Source of the DNA: Promethearchaeota archaeon
Lineage (GTDB): Archaea; Asgardarchaeota; Lokiarchaeia; Sigynarchaeales; SOKP01
DNA length: 45,559 bases
Reading direction: 5' to 3'
NCBI GenBank assembly: GCA_016839655.1
Contig: JAEOTW010000255.1
Span: 1 to 45,559, forward strand
The notes under the pieces were generated by a model. That model made no database searches. It had not been told where the DNA came from and worked only from the letters and a program-made list of their open reading frames with translations. Below, piece after piece: positions 8,808 to 17,183 of the stretch. Within the stretch, counting starts at the first letter, position 1. Each line of letters starts with the position of its first letter. The position numbers were made by a program, and so were the translations under genes.

Positions 8808-10103
8808 TTATCCCCTCATTATTATTTCTGCTGCTTTAGCCGCTGCTCCACTTGCATCTATAACAGAGGACGGAATATCCATTGGTTCTCTACACGCGCC
8901 GCAAAGGAAAATACCTTCTTTAGATGATAATTGAGGATGGAAACTATCTCCCTTAAAAAAGTTAAAATCATCTAAGTTTACTCCTAGAATTTTTGATAAT
9001 TCATTTGCATCCTTTTTTGGAACCATAGTAGTAGCTAAAATCACCAAATCAAACTTAAGCTGTTTTACTTTCGATGTAGTTATATCTTCATAAATTATGA
9101 GGGGATTTCTTTGATCATCTTCTAGTATCTTCGCTACTTTCCCTTCAATGTATTTAATAGCATATTCATTTTCTCCTCTTTCAATATATTCTCGAAATCC
9201 TTTGCCAGCCGCTCGAAGATCAATATAAAATATTGACGTTTCGATCTCATTATCATGTTCATAAGCAATCATAGCTTCTTTAGTGGTATACATACAACAA
9301 CAGGAAGAACAGTATGGATTATTTTTAATATCTCTTGAACCAACACAATTGATAAAAGCAAGTTTTTTCGGATCTTTTTTATCTGAAGGCCTAGTTAAAT
9401 GTCCCCCTAAAGGCCCAGATGCACAAATTAAGCGTTCAAATTCTAACGCAGTAACAACATTAGAATATCGCCCATAGCCCAAAGTTTGAATGACTTGTGG
9501 ATCATAGATATCATAACCCGTTGCAACAATCACAGATCCTACATTTAATTCAATTTCTTCATCTTTCTGGTCAAAATCAATAGCTTCTCTTTCACATACT
9601 TTCTCACATATTCTACAAGCGTTTTTTGTAAAAAATAAGCAATTTTTTCTATCTATTGTCATTATTGAGGGAATTCCTTGAACATAGTCAATATAAATTG
9701 CTCTTCTTTTTCTTAAATTCATATCAAACTCGTCATCTACCCTCATCGGGCATTTTTCAATACACTGCCCACAATTTATGCATTCCTCCTCTTTGACATA
9801 TCTCGCTTTCTTGAAGATTTTTGCATTAAAATTACCAGGTTGACCAGTCAACTCTTTAACTTCTGAAAGTGTATGTAAAGTAATATTGGGATGCCGAAAA
9901 CATTCTGAAAGTTTAGGAGCTAGAATACATATCGAACAATCGTTTGTAGGAAATGTTTTATCAAGTTGAGCCATCCTTCCACCAATACAAGCATTTTTCT
10001 CAACCAATTCAACTTTAATATCTCTTTCTGCTAAATCTAACGATGCTTGAATACCTGCAATTCCTCCTCCAATAACCATTACACTTTTTAAATTTTCACC
10101 CAA
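8808..10103 (-). CDS. hdrA: HdrA/QmoA-like FAD/Fe-S subunit without CHCG domain
   Basis: A 431-residue flavoprotein equivalent to module 1 of the downstream fusion. FAD motif VMVIGGGIAGIQASLDLA (8-25); active-site-like motif TFPTNDCSICILAPKL (50-65, C56 and C59); first ferredoxin motif C108-C118 (CINCGQCIEKC); second cluster with long spacing, C155-x7-C163-x2-C166-x3-C170, the form I recall from canonical HdrA. The fusion protein instead has the compact CIGCGFCKGVC here. FCGAC-like C-terminal motif EGIFLCGACREP near residue 397. The start is TTG at 10101-10103, supported by AGGAGG at 10113-10118. It lies between hdrB and the CHCG-type hdrA and probably pairs with the latter to make a two-flavin HdrA, as QmoA pairs with QmoB. 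Confidence 0.92.
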   Translation of the reverse strand: MGENLKSVMVIGGGIAGIQASLDLAERDIKVELVEKNACIGGRMAQLDKTFPTNDCSICILAPKLSECFRHPNITLHTLSEVKELTGQPGNFNAKIFKKARYVKEEECINCGQCIEKCPMRVDDEFDMNLRKRRAIYIDYVQGIPSIMTIDRKNCLFFTKNACRICEKVCEREAIDFDQKDEEIELNVGSVIVATGYDIYDPQVIQTLGYGRYSNVVTALEFERLICASGPLGGHLTRPSDKKDPKKLAFINCVGSRDIKNNPYCSSCCCMYTTKEAMIAYEHDNEIETSIFYIDLRAAGKGFREYIERGENEYAIKYIEGKVAKILEDDQRNPLIIYEDITTSKVKQLKFDLVILATTMVPKKDANELSKILGVNLDDFNFFKGDSFHPQLSSKEGIFLCGACREPMDIPSSVIDASGAAAKAAEIIMRG

Positions 10104-10123
10104 ATTAAAAAACCTCCTATTTT

Positions 10124-10993
10124 TTAAGTGATTTTTTCTAAAATATTGTTTACTTTAATTCTATGGAAATTTAACCCTAAAGAATTTGTATCTATTCCAA
10201 GAGCTATATCAATTAATTCAGTAATATAAAAAACGGGAAAATTATAATCAGTATTTTTCATTTTATTTACTTCTCTTTGATTGAAATCAAATTGTTGATA
10301 ACAAGCCGGACAAACACAAGCAATACAATCTGTTCCTGACTCTTTCATACTTTGAAGTTTATACTCTAGCATACTTAATGAGATCTCTTTGTCTGTTTTT
10401 TCAACAGGATTACCACAACAATCATTTTTTAAGCTATAATCAACGGGGTTAGCTCCAATTGCTACAATTAATTCATCTAATGTTTTAGGATTTAGTGGAT
10501 CATCCCAATTTATTATTTCAGATGGTCTTAAGTAATGACAACCGGGGTGACCCGCCACTCTTAGATCTTTTAAAGGATTTGTAACTTTTTCTTTTATTTT
10601 ATCTAGATTCTCATATAAAATTTCAGCAAAATGTTTAATATCCACTTTACTGTTATAGGTTCTCCCGATAGCACTTAACTTCGAATTAATTTCTTTTTTC
10701 TTATCATCATCATTATCTAAAATATGTTTAACAGTTTTAAGAGTTTCAGTGCATCCAGAACAAAGACTCACTATATTTTTATTATTTTCTTCAAAAAGAC
10801 ATAAATTTCTCGCACCTAAAGCCAAAAAAGTTTCATGATCTAGTTGAGCTGCTCCAGTTGGATCTGGACAGCATGAACATTTAGCTTGGTCTCCTATTCT
10901 AATACCAATGTTTTCAAACGCTTTTCGAGCAGAAGCTTCTAAAAAAGGCAACCTTCCAGGAATAACACATCCTAAGAAATAATTATACGACAT
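10124..10993 (-). CDS. hdrB: heterodisulfide reductase subunit B (HdrB)
   Basis: HdrB carries two non-cubane [4Fe-4S] clusters in CCG domains and, in methanogens, reduces the CoM-S-S-CoB disulfide; in acetogen-type complexes its homologue hands electrons to MetFV. Numbered from MSYNYF, CCG domain 1 has C9, C39, C41-C42 (CSCC) and CSGC (78-81). Domain 2 has GHPGC (148-152), DCCG (191-194) and CPAC (228-231). Both are complete. I chose the ATG at 10991-10993 because it follows GAGGAG inside the end of hdrC and gives the usual N-terminus; an alternative upstream start adds six residues and overlaps hdrC. It is separated by a single base from the hdrC stop (10995-10997). Confidence 0.95.
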   Translation of the reverse strand: MSYNYFLGCVIPGRLPFLEASARKAFENIGIRIGDQAKCSCCPDPTGAAQLDHETFLALGARNLCLFEENNKNIVSLCSGCTETLKTVKHILDNDDDKKKEINSKLSAIGRTYNSKVDIKHFAEILYENLDKIKEKVTNPLKDLRVAGHPGCHYLRPSEIINWDDPLNPKTLDELIVAIGANPVDYSLKNDCCGNPVEKTDKEISLSMLEYKLQSMKESGTDCIACVCPACYQQFDFNQREVNKMKNTDYNFPVFYITELIDIALGIDTNSLGLNFHRIKVNNILEKIT

Positions 10994-10994
10994 T

Positions 10995-11495
10995 CTATTT
11001 ACTCTCCTCAATTAATTTTATTTTTTCTTTAAAATTAGTAGCATCTAATAATTTTGCTATCTCTTTAATATTAGCGGACTCGATCTTCGGGAGTCCTAAT
11101 TGATCTCTTCTACGTATAATTGGTTGCGTCAGTGGTATTGCTAAAGCATTTGCTAATACAGCTTTTGCTTGTACTTTGAACGGCTCTGGATATGGTTCTC
11201 CCAATAGTACTATTTTATTTTTAATCCTTTCAAATATTTCTGTTAAAAATACATTTTGAGGGCATTCTTCTACACACATTTGGCAAGTACAACATAACCA
11301 AATATTAGGTGTCTGTTTTTTTAATAGTAAATCTTTTAGTCCCAACAGTGATTGTTCAATAATTTTGCGTGGATTATAATCTCCATTTGTAATGAAAGCT
11401 ACAGGACATGAACTAGAGCAAGTTCCACATTGATAGCAATAATTCAATGAGAAATCTTCCTTAATAAGTTCGTTACGAAATTTAAAATCAACCAT
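10995..11495 (-). CDS. hdrC: heterodisulfide reductase subunit C (HdrC)
   Basis: A soluble iron-sulfur protein of about 166 residues with two [4Fe-4S] motifs, CYQCGTCSSSCP and CCTCQMCVEECP (about residues 20-31 and 68-79 from this start), passing electrons from HdrA to HdrB. It is the first gene of the operon. Two in-frame ATGs exist, at 11499-11501 and 11493-11495. A TATA-like box at 11515-11522 would place the transcription start at about 11491-11495, so a leaderless message beginning at the second ATG fits best. No membrane segment is present, unlike the b-type-cytochrome HdrE or QmoC versions. Confidence 0.93.
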   Translation of the reverse strand: MVDFKFRNELIKEDFSLNYCYQCGTCSSSCPVAFITNGDYNPRKIIEQSLLGLKDLLLKKQTPNIWLCCTCQMCVEECPQNVFLTEIFERIKNKIVLLGEPYPEPFKVQAKAVLANALAIPLTQPIIRRRDQLGLPKIESANIKEIAKLLDATNFKEKIKLIEESK

Positions 11496-11514
11496 TAGCA
11501 TAATTTTATAGACC

Positions 11515-11522
11515 TTTATATA
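11515..11522 (-). promoter_or_regulatory. TATA box for the hdr-met operon
   Basis: Minus-strand TATATAAA, flanked as ATCTATATAAAGG, lies with its centre about 24 bases upstream of the ATG at 11495. This is the spacing expected for an archaeal TBP site driving a leaderless or nearly leaderless transcript. No Shine-Dalgarno sequence is visible before hdrC, which agrees. Confidence 0.5.
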
Positions 11523-11633
11523 GATATTCCAATCAATTTGTATGTCTAATTTTCGAGATTTATAAATATTGTTATTTTTAATAATCTATTGATTATATTT
11601 TTAAGGATTGCAATGATCTTTTTTGATATTATA

Positions 11634-11651
11634 ATTAAGATCGATCTTAAT
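11634..11651. promoter_or_regulatory. 18-bp perfect palindrome, candidate operator
   Basis: ATTAAGATCGATCTTAAT reads the same on both strands, with its centre at 11642/11643. It lies about 115-140 bases upstream of the hdrC promoter and start, within the shared intergenic region. A perfect dyad of this length, including the GATCGATC core, is uncommon by chance in sequence this AT-rich and suits a dimeric regulator. The protein is unknown; Lrp-type regulators are encoded nearby. Confidence 0.4.
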
Positions 11652-12238
11652 ATATAAACATTTTTAACAATTTCAGAATTTAATAACTTTTCTTACATTT
11701 TTTGACATTTTCATTTATCATTTTAAAAAAGAGGTAAGAAAAAAGTATCTATTTTCAACATTTTTAACTTTTTAAATTATCAATAATGAATACTCATTCA
11801 AAATATACTAGAAAAAGCTCATTTCTTTAGGAAATAATTATTACTAAAATGTATTCGATTAGGAAAAAATATTCAAAATTGTATATTTATTTAGCATCAT
11901 AGTTGAGATTTACATCATTCTTAAATTTCTTTTAGTAATGAGTATCCTTGATATTTATTTGTTTAGCTACATCAATTTAACATATTTCAAAAATATTTGA
12001 GTGGAAAAAGGAGAGATCTTCGAGTTTATTTAGTTTAATTATCGATTAACTTTCTTGATTCTTTTCGAAAACTTGAAATGAAGGATAAGATTTTAATATT
12101 TAACCCGTAATAAAACTATTTAAAATATTATTGGGAAAATAATTAATATAATATCTAAGTATATTAGTATTTTAAATATAAAAATAAGCAAAGTAAATTC
12201 AAGTTTCAATTGTACTATTTAAAGTTTGGTGATCCCAA

Positions 12239-12919
12239 ATCAAGATACTCGTTAGCGGTCCATTACAGTCTGGTAAGTCAAGTTATATCAAAGCGTTAGA
12301 TGATAATGCATTAAATGTTGAAGCAAAAGGCAAAGATGATAAATTCTACACTGTTGCAATGGATTTAGGGAGTGTAAAACTTAATGGGTTCGATGTATTC
12401 TTATTTGGTACACCAGGTCTTTTAAGATTTTCAGTTATGAGAAGTATCTGCACTAGTGGTTCAGATGGAATCATTTTTTTATTTGATGCTGCTGCTCCAG
12501 AGAAGGATGATAGTGCTATAATGATACTAAACTCTATAAGGAAAATACTACCTCCAAATACCCCTATAGTTTATTTAGCAAACAAACAGGATATTAAAGG
12601 AGCTCGCCCTCCAGAAGTAGTTCGTTCACAAAACTATATACCAGAAGATAGTAAAATATTTCCAACAAGCACAGAAACCAATTTAAACATAAGAGAATCT
12701 ATCACATATTTAGTCAACCATATTTATGAAGAATATTCATCGTTACTTCAGACACTTCGTAGTTATGAAAATAATATTGAAGGCTTAGCAGATGAATTGA
12801 AAAAAGATAAAGTACAAATGCGAGATTTTTTAAATAATTTAGAAATAAAACGATTTATTGAATTAGATCGTATTTCTAAAACGTATAAGGTCAGGTCAGG
12901 ATTAAAATATTTAGTCTAA
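12239..12919 (+). CDS. small Ras-superfamily-like GTPase, start codon not canonical
   Basis: A GTP-binding protein resembling the archaeal/bacterial MglA/Srp102-like group (COG2229-like). The P-loop GPLQSGKSS is encoded at 12257-12283, upstream of the first in-frame ATG (12359). The ATG-initiated version of 186 residues would lack G1 and could not be a working GTPase. The frame is open back to a TGA at 12230-12232. Within it only ATC (12239) or ATA (12245) could start the protein, and GGTGA at 12228-12232 is a good ribosome-binding site. Other motifs: a G3-like FLFGTPGLLRF without the usual Asp, and G4 LANKQDI. The last 60 residues are helical with an HTH-like end. It converges on the PEP carboxykinase gene. 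The family call is solid; the start is unresolved. Confidence 0.85.
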   Translation: MKILVSGPLQSGKSSYIKALDDNALNVEAKGKDDKFYTVAMDLGSVKLNGFDVFLFGTPGLLRFSVMRSICTSGSDGIIFLFDAAAPEKDDSAIMILNSIRKILPPNTPIVYLANKQDIKGARPPEVVRSQNYIPEDSKIFPTSTETNLNIRESITYLVNHIYEEYSSLLQTLRSYENNIEGLADELKKDKVQMRDFLNNLEIKRFIELDRISKTYKVRSGLKYLV

Positions 12920-12937
12920 TTCTCCTATTGAATTATT

Positions 12938-14809
12938 TTAAAATAATAACGGAGAGATTTCTTCAATACCAAATTTACTCTTTAATTCTAATAGACGATT
13001 TCTTTGATTATTGAGAATATTCCAGAAAAAATCAGGTACTTTTTTCTCTTTTTTATACATCGCTTCTATACGATCCAATTTTTCTAATAATTTTGAAGGT
13101 CGTATAGAAAATTGTTCAATATAATCCTCTTCTTTATATTCTTTATCAAGATATTGTTTAAAGAGTGTTTTTAAATCCGAATACTTTGGTAAATTCCCAA
13201 TAGGTGTATGAATAGCCTTAAAATCATTATGAACTCGCCCTTCCGCCCAAATTACCCAACATAACTTATCTAAAATGCCGTTTAAATATGTTCCTTCTTT
13301 GCTTTTAAGGAAATAATTAGTAGCAAATACTTTTGGAGGATATTTTAATCTCTTACCAAATTCTTGGTGATTTTTGAGATATGTTCCCAAAGAAACAACC
13401 ATGAAGTCTAGGTTCGCCATAGGCTGCTGCATTCTCACTCCTTCTGCACCTAAAGTTGCAGAGGTAGTTTCTGATTCAATTGAAGCACCTAAAAAAACTC
13501 CATGTTCCCAATCTATACTTTCTAGTACTGGTGGCATTGTATCACTGTCTCGACCTCCATAAAGAATACCATGTACTGGTACTCCATCTGGATTATGTAA
13601 ATTTGGATCTGCATTATTTAATTCTTCAATACCAATTGTATAACGAGCATTTGGGTGTGCGAGAGGAATATCTTTATCATCTTTATCTTTCTTACCTTTA
13701 TACCAACTACCTGAAAAATTTAATCCTTTATCTGGAGTTTCTCTTCCATCTCCGATCCAAAAACAATCACCATCATTAACTAGTACATTAGAAAAAATGG
13801 TTTCACGCGGAGTTGTAAGTGCGTCAAATATTACAGGATCATCTTTAGCATTTACATCCTTAATGATTCCAAAGATACCTTTCTCAATATTTACCGAATG
13901 AGCATAACCATCTTCCCAAACCCGAAGATAAGCTATATCATCTCCAACGATGGTTTGCCCAGGTAACATAGCAGTACTAGTTTTGCCACAAGCTGATGGA
14001 AATGCGCCACAGAAGAAAGAAGACCTATTTTTTCCTTTTGGATGAACACCCATTACAAAATAATGTTCTGTTAACCAATCTTCATTATTAGCTTTGTAAA
14101 TAGCTAAACGTAAGGCGAGTTTTTTTAACCCAAGTGAATTTCCAGCATATTGATTATTTACTGAAAGTACTCGTCCTTCTTTTAAGTCAATATATATTCT
14201 TCTTTTATCAAGGTTTTTCGTTACCGGAGGATCTCCAGTTAATTCTCCTGAAGAATGAATGAAATAGAAGAAATCGTCAGAACCATTGAGTTTTTTAAAT
14301 TCTTCATAACCAGCTCTATAAAGTATATCTTCAGAATGTGCAACATAAAAAGAGTCTGTTAATTGGAGTGCAAGAATAGAAAATTTGGAGTTTTTTGGTC
14401 CTAAGCAGAAAAACCTAATAACACATTCATGATTCTTCATGCATCCATCCATTATTTCCAAGATTTCTTTTAGTCCCTTCTCTCTTTCCATTGTATTTAT
14501 CCAGGGATATGACTCTTCTTCACCTTTAGACACTAAAACTTGAGTATTTCCCTTATCTCTAGCTTGATCGTGATTACTCATTGTGAAGAACCCATCATAA
14601 TGGATAGTATGTCCTTCTAGGTTCAATTTTGTTTCTTCACTAAGCTCAATAGCTCTATTCCTTACATAATCAATATCTTCTTGAGAATCTGTTATAACGG
14701 TGACTTTAGACGGTTTACAAAGTGATATAAACTCATTTACAACCTTTAAAACAGCTTGATTATTGAGAGCTTTTAGTTTTTTCAGATTATAATTATCAAT
14801 TATTTCCAT
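12938..14809 (-). CDS. pckG: phosphoenolpyruvate carboxykinase (GTP)
   Basis: Interconverts oxaloacetate and phosphoenolpyruvate with GTP, the entry to gluconeogenesis. At 623 residues it fits the GTP-dependent class. The kinase loop FPSACGKTS (270-278) has the reactive Cys of this class and the P-loop Lys; the metal motif VGDDIAYL (288-295) and the GIFGIIKDVN segment (311-320) follow. GRDSDTMPP and the HGVFLGASIESE stretch in the middle also match GTP-PEPCK. The ATG at 14809 gives a normal N-terminus. It is monocistronic and convergent with the GTPase gene, 18 bases between stops. No unusual residues seen. Confidence 0.97.
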   Translation of the reverse strand: MEIIDNYNLKKLKALNNQAVLKVVNEFISLCKPSKVTVITDSQEDIDYVRNRAIELSEETKLNLEGHTIHYDGFFTMSNHDQARDKGNTQVLVSKGEEESYPWINTMEREKGLKEILEIMDGCMKNHECVIRFFCLGPKNSKFSILALQLTDSFYVAHSEDILYRAGYEEFKKLNGSDDFFYFIHSSGELTGDPPVTKNLDKRRIYIDLKEGRVLSVNNQYAGNSLGLKKLALRLAIYKANNEDWLTEHYFVMGVHPKGKNRSSFFCGAFPSACGKTSTAMLPGQTIVGDDIAYLRVWEDGYAHSVNIEKGIFGIIKDVNAKDDPVIFDALTTPRETIFSNVLVNDGDCFWIGDGRETPDKGLNFSGSWYKGKKDKDDKDIPLAHPNARYTIGIEELNNADPNLHNPDGVPVHGILYGGRDSDTMPPVLESIDWEHGVFLGASIESETTSATLGAEGVRMQQPMANLDFMVVSLGTYLKNHQEFGKRLKYPPKVFATNYFLKSKEGTYLNGILDKLCWVIWAEGRVHNDFKAIHTPIGNLPKYSDLKTLFKQYLDKEYKEEDYIEQFSIRPSKLLEKLDRIEAMYKKEKKVPDFFWNILNNQRNRLLELKSKFGIEEISPLLF

Positions 14810-14984
14810 TTTATATCAAATAACGAATTTTAGTATTGAACATTTTAATATATCCTTTAAATGTGTATAGAAGAATAATTGAAATTCTTTTAATTTTTCC
14901 TTTTTATTTTTCTTAGATTTTTAAGATAATTATGAGTCATAAAAAGAATAAGAATAAAAATAGAAAATAAAAAATAAAGTAAAG

Positions 14985-14992
14985 AAAAAAAA
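14985..14992 (-). terminator. T-run terminator after the thermosome gene
   Basis: On the minus strand, starting about 33 bases after the thermosome stop, there is a run of eight T followed by further T-rich tracts down to about 14941. T-runs without a hairpin are the usual intrinsic termination signal in archaea. Confidence 0.45.
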
Positions 14993-15024
14993 TATTCTGC
15001 TAATTTTCTTAATTTATTAAAAGT

Positions 15025-16611
15025 TTACATTCCTGGTGAAGATCCTCTGGCACTAATAATTCTATCTACTCTCAGGATTAAATTAGCTAATTCGCTTCCT
15101 GATTTTATGATATGGTTAATTAATTCTGCAGGCTCAACGATTCCTTTTTTAAAATTGTCTCCAATAGTATTTGTAATAGTATCAATACCAATCCATTTAT
15201 CAGCTTCGGTTTTATGGGCGGCTCTTAATTCAGTGAGCTTTTCGATCTCTTCAAGCCCAGCGTTTTTTATTAATGTTTTTGGAATCTCTTCAAGTGCTAA
15301 TGCAAACGCGTTTACAGCTAATTGTTCTTTTCCACCAATTTGATTTGCATAAGCTCGAATTAATTTAGCGAGTTCTATGTAAATTGCTCCTCCTCCTGCC
15401 ACAACTGCTTTTGTATCTAATATTTTAGCGATAACACTAAGCACATCATGTAAAGAGACTTCGGCAGTAGTAAGAATCTTATCAAGTCCACCTTTGAGTA
15501 AAATTGAAACAGATTTAGGATTTTTACAGCCTGAGAATAATGTATATTCATCATCACCTAATTTTTCAAAATGCACTTTTTCAGCAAAACCTAAATCCTC
15601 TTCAGAGAGAGATGATAAATCATCAACGAGATTAGCACCAACAGCTTTTAATATTGATTTGTAATCACTCTCACCAACATTTTTGATAGCTGCTATTCCT
15701 TCCCTTGCTAAATATGCGCCGAATTTATCTGATACATCACTACTGTTTACAATCAAATTTACTCCTAAATCCTTAAATATTTTTAAGTAATCTGTGAGAA
15801 TTTTATCTTCTTGGTCAAGAAATTTTTGGATTTCAGCAGGACTAGAGATTCGAACTTGAGCATCAAATTCTGTCTTTTTTACATCCAACTTTCGTCGAAT
15901 CACAGCGATATTTGCATCTTTAATGGTATCTGGCATCATAGAATTTACTTTATCTTTTTGAGTATAGACACCATTAATTAGTTCTGTTTCCTTAAGTGAT
16001 TTTCCTGGAGCCTTAACAATTTTTACGTTGCCTACTTTTGAAAATGTTTTTCCATCATAGTCAGTTATATTTTTAATTGCCTTAAATGCCAAATCTGCAA
16101 AGAAATCTTTTAAAGATGATATATCTTTGGCATTCATTGCAGTTCTAGCAGCATTTTTGAGAATTTCATTATCATCGCTAGAGATTTTTACAGCAATCTC
16201 CTTAATTATTTCGAGAGCTTTATCAGCTGCTAGTTTATATCCATGTATAATAGGTTTTGGATGAATATCTTGTTCAATTAATTCTAACGCATTGTTTAAT
16301 AAAGCAGCAGAAAAAATTACTGCTGATGTAGTTCCATCACCAATATCGTCATCGATTGATTTAGCTACATTCACCATCATGTTTGCTGCAATATTCTCGA
16401 TATCTAAATTTGATAAAATCTCAGCTCCATCGTTAGTAATTGTCACATCTCCCATAGAATCCACAAGCATTTTCGACATACCTTTAGGCCCTAGAGTAGA
16501 CCGTACTGTTTCTGCTATCGCAACCATAGCGGTAATATTCTGTTTTCGTGCTTCTCTTTCACGGACTTCTTCTGTTCCTTCCTTTAAAATTATTATTGGA
16601 ACATTGCTCAT
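15025..16611 (-). CDS. ths: thermosome subunit (group II chaperonin)
   Basis: An ATP-dependent cytosolic folding chamber subunit, homologous to eukaryotic CCT. Of 528 residues; the ATP-binding signatures TLGPKGMSKMLV (39-50), TNDGAEIL (59-66) and GDGTTSAV (91-98) are intact. VVAGGGAIYIELA in the C-terminal part and the equatorial end VDRIISARG also match the family. The C-terminus GSSPGM is shorter than the GGM-repeat tail seen in some thermosomes. It has its own promoter (TATA at 16645-16654) and a short leader with GAAGTGA before the ATG. Only one subunit gene is in this window; partner subunits may lie elsewhere. Confidence 0.97.
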   Translation of the reverse strand: MSNVPIIILKEGTEEVREREARKQNITAMVAIAETVRSTLGPKGMSKMLVDSMGDVTITNDGAEILSNLDIENIAANMMVNVAKSIDDDIGDGTTSAVIFSAALLNNALELIEQDIHPKPIIHGYKLAADKALEIIKEIAVKISSDDNEILKNAARTAMNAKDISSLKDFFADLAFKAIKNITDYDGKTFSKVGNVKIVKAPGKSLKETELINGVYTQKDKVNSMMPDTIKDANIAVIRRKLDVKKTEFDAQVRISSPAEIQKFLDQEDKILTDYLKIFKDLGVNLIVNSSDVSDKFGAYLAREGIAAIKNVGESDYKSILKAVGANLVDDLSSLSEEDLGFAEKVHFEKLGDDEYTLFSGCKNPKSVSILLKGGLDKILTTAEVSLHDVLSVIAKILDTKAVVAGGGAIYIELAKLIRAYANQIGGKEQLAVNAFALALEEIPKTLIKNAGLEEIEKLTELRAAHKTEADKWIGIDTITNTIGDNFKKGIVEPAELINHIIKSGSELANLILRVDRIISARGSSPGM

Positions 16612-16644
16612 CTATTTCACTTCTTTATTGAATTTTTAAATTTG

Positions 16645-16654
16645 TATATATATA
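16645..16654 (-). promoter_or_regulatory. TATA box for the thermosome gene
   Basis: Minus-strand TATATATATA, preceded by GGGATC, lies about 34-43 bases before the thermosome ATG. That predicts a transcription start near 16621 and a leader of roughly ten bases. Confidence 0.45.
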
Positions 16655-16724
16655 GATCCCTAAATCACAAAATTAAAAAAAGTTTATGGAAATATTAAAA
16701 ACAAAATTTTACTAACAAAAAAAC

Positions 16725-17183
16725 TTAGATTTCTACAAAAGAAGTGTTCTTATACTCCTTGAGAATCATATTTGAATTCGTTCTTGTTATATATTCTTTT
16801 TGATTAAGGTTCCTAATAAATTCATGTACATCATCACTCTCTTTGAAACGACAAATTAGTGCAGCTGATTGTTCTCCCGTGGTATGAAAGATAGAACAGA
16901 CTTCAGGAATTTTTGAAAGGTCATTTAAAATTTCTTCTGTGAATTTACCATCACAGTTGATTCTTATGAGAAAAGCTAATTTATAGCCCAATTTCTCATT
17001 GTTCAAACGCAGTGTATATCCTTCAATGACACCATTCTTCTTTAATTTAGAAATTCGGTTATGAATTGTCCCAATTGAAATTCCTAATTTATCTTGTATC
17101 TCTCTATAACTAGTACGAGCATTTCCTTGCAAAGTCCTGAGGATATCTCTATCAATTTCGTCTAATGCTTTCTCCTTTTTCAA
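16725..17183 (-). CDS. Lrp/AsnC-family transcriptional regulator
   Basis: A complete Lrp/AsnC regulator of 152 residues. The N-terminal helix LDEIDRDILRTLQGNARTSY (7-26) leads into the winged HTH (LGISIGTIHNRISKLKKNGVIEG, about 33-55). The RAM-like domain then begins at LRLNNEKLGY and ends with NMILKEYKNTSF. It binds DNA as a dimer or higher oligomer and usually responds to an amino acid. It lies directly upstream of the thermosome gene on the same strand, but the thermosome has its own promoter in the gap, so co-regulation is not shown. Its intact N-terminus is a useful comparison for the regulator at 657-1070, whose equivalent helix lies before its first ATG. Confidence 0.93.
   Translation of the reverse strand: MKKEKALDEIDRDILRTLQGNARTSYREIQDKLGISIGTIHNRISKLKKNGVIEGYTLRLNNEKLGYKLAFLIRINCDGKFTEEILNDLSKIPEVCSIFHTTGEQSAALICRFKESDDVHEFIRNLNQKEYITRTNSNMILKEYKNTSFVEI

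Larger units (their letters stand above)
11502..12232. other. long gene-poor intergenic region between hdrC and the divergent GTPase gene
   Basis: About 730 very AT-rich bases without a convincing reading frame, RNA gene or mobile element. It contains the operon promoter at its left end, an 18-bp perfect palindrome at 11634-11651, short matching inverted words (AATACTCATT near 11785 and AATGAGTAT near 11938) and TATA-like words at its right end (TTTAAATA at 12171-12178, TATTTAAA at 12216-12223) suitable for the GTPase gene. It is much longer than the other gaps in the window, which suggests regulatory content or decayed sequence. Confidence 0.6.

Noticed and set aside
2874..10103. Possible assembly duplication of the hdrA-mvhD genes
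   Set aside because: The copies differ throughout in amino acids, gene structure and cluster spacing, so this is genuine duplication and divergence.
13374..13779. Plus-strand reading frames inside the PEP carboxykinase gene
   Set aside because: They are antisense to well-conserved PEPCK motifs and have low-complexity, Tyr/Leu/His-rich translations; they are shadows.
16292..16639. A 115-codon plus-strand frame over the thermosome start
   Set aside because: Antisense to conserved ATP-binding motifs of the chaperonin and without its own promoter or motif.
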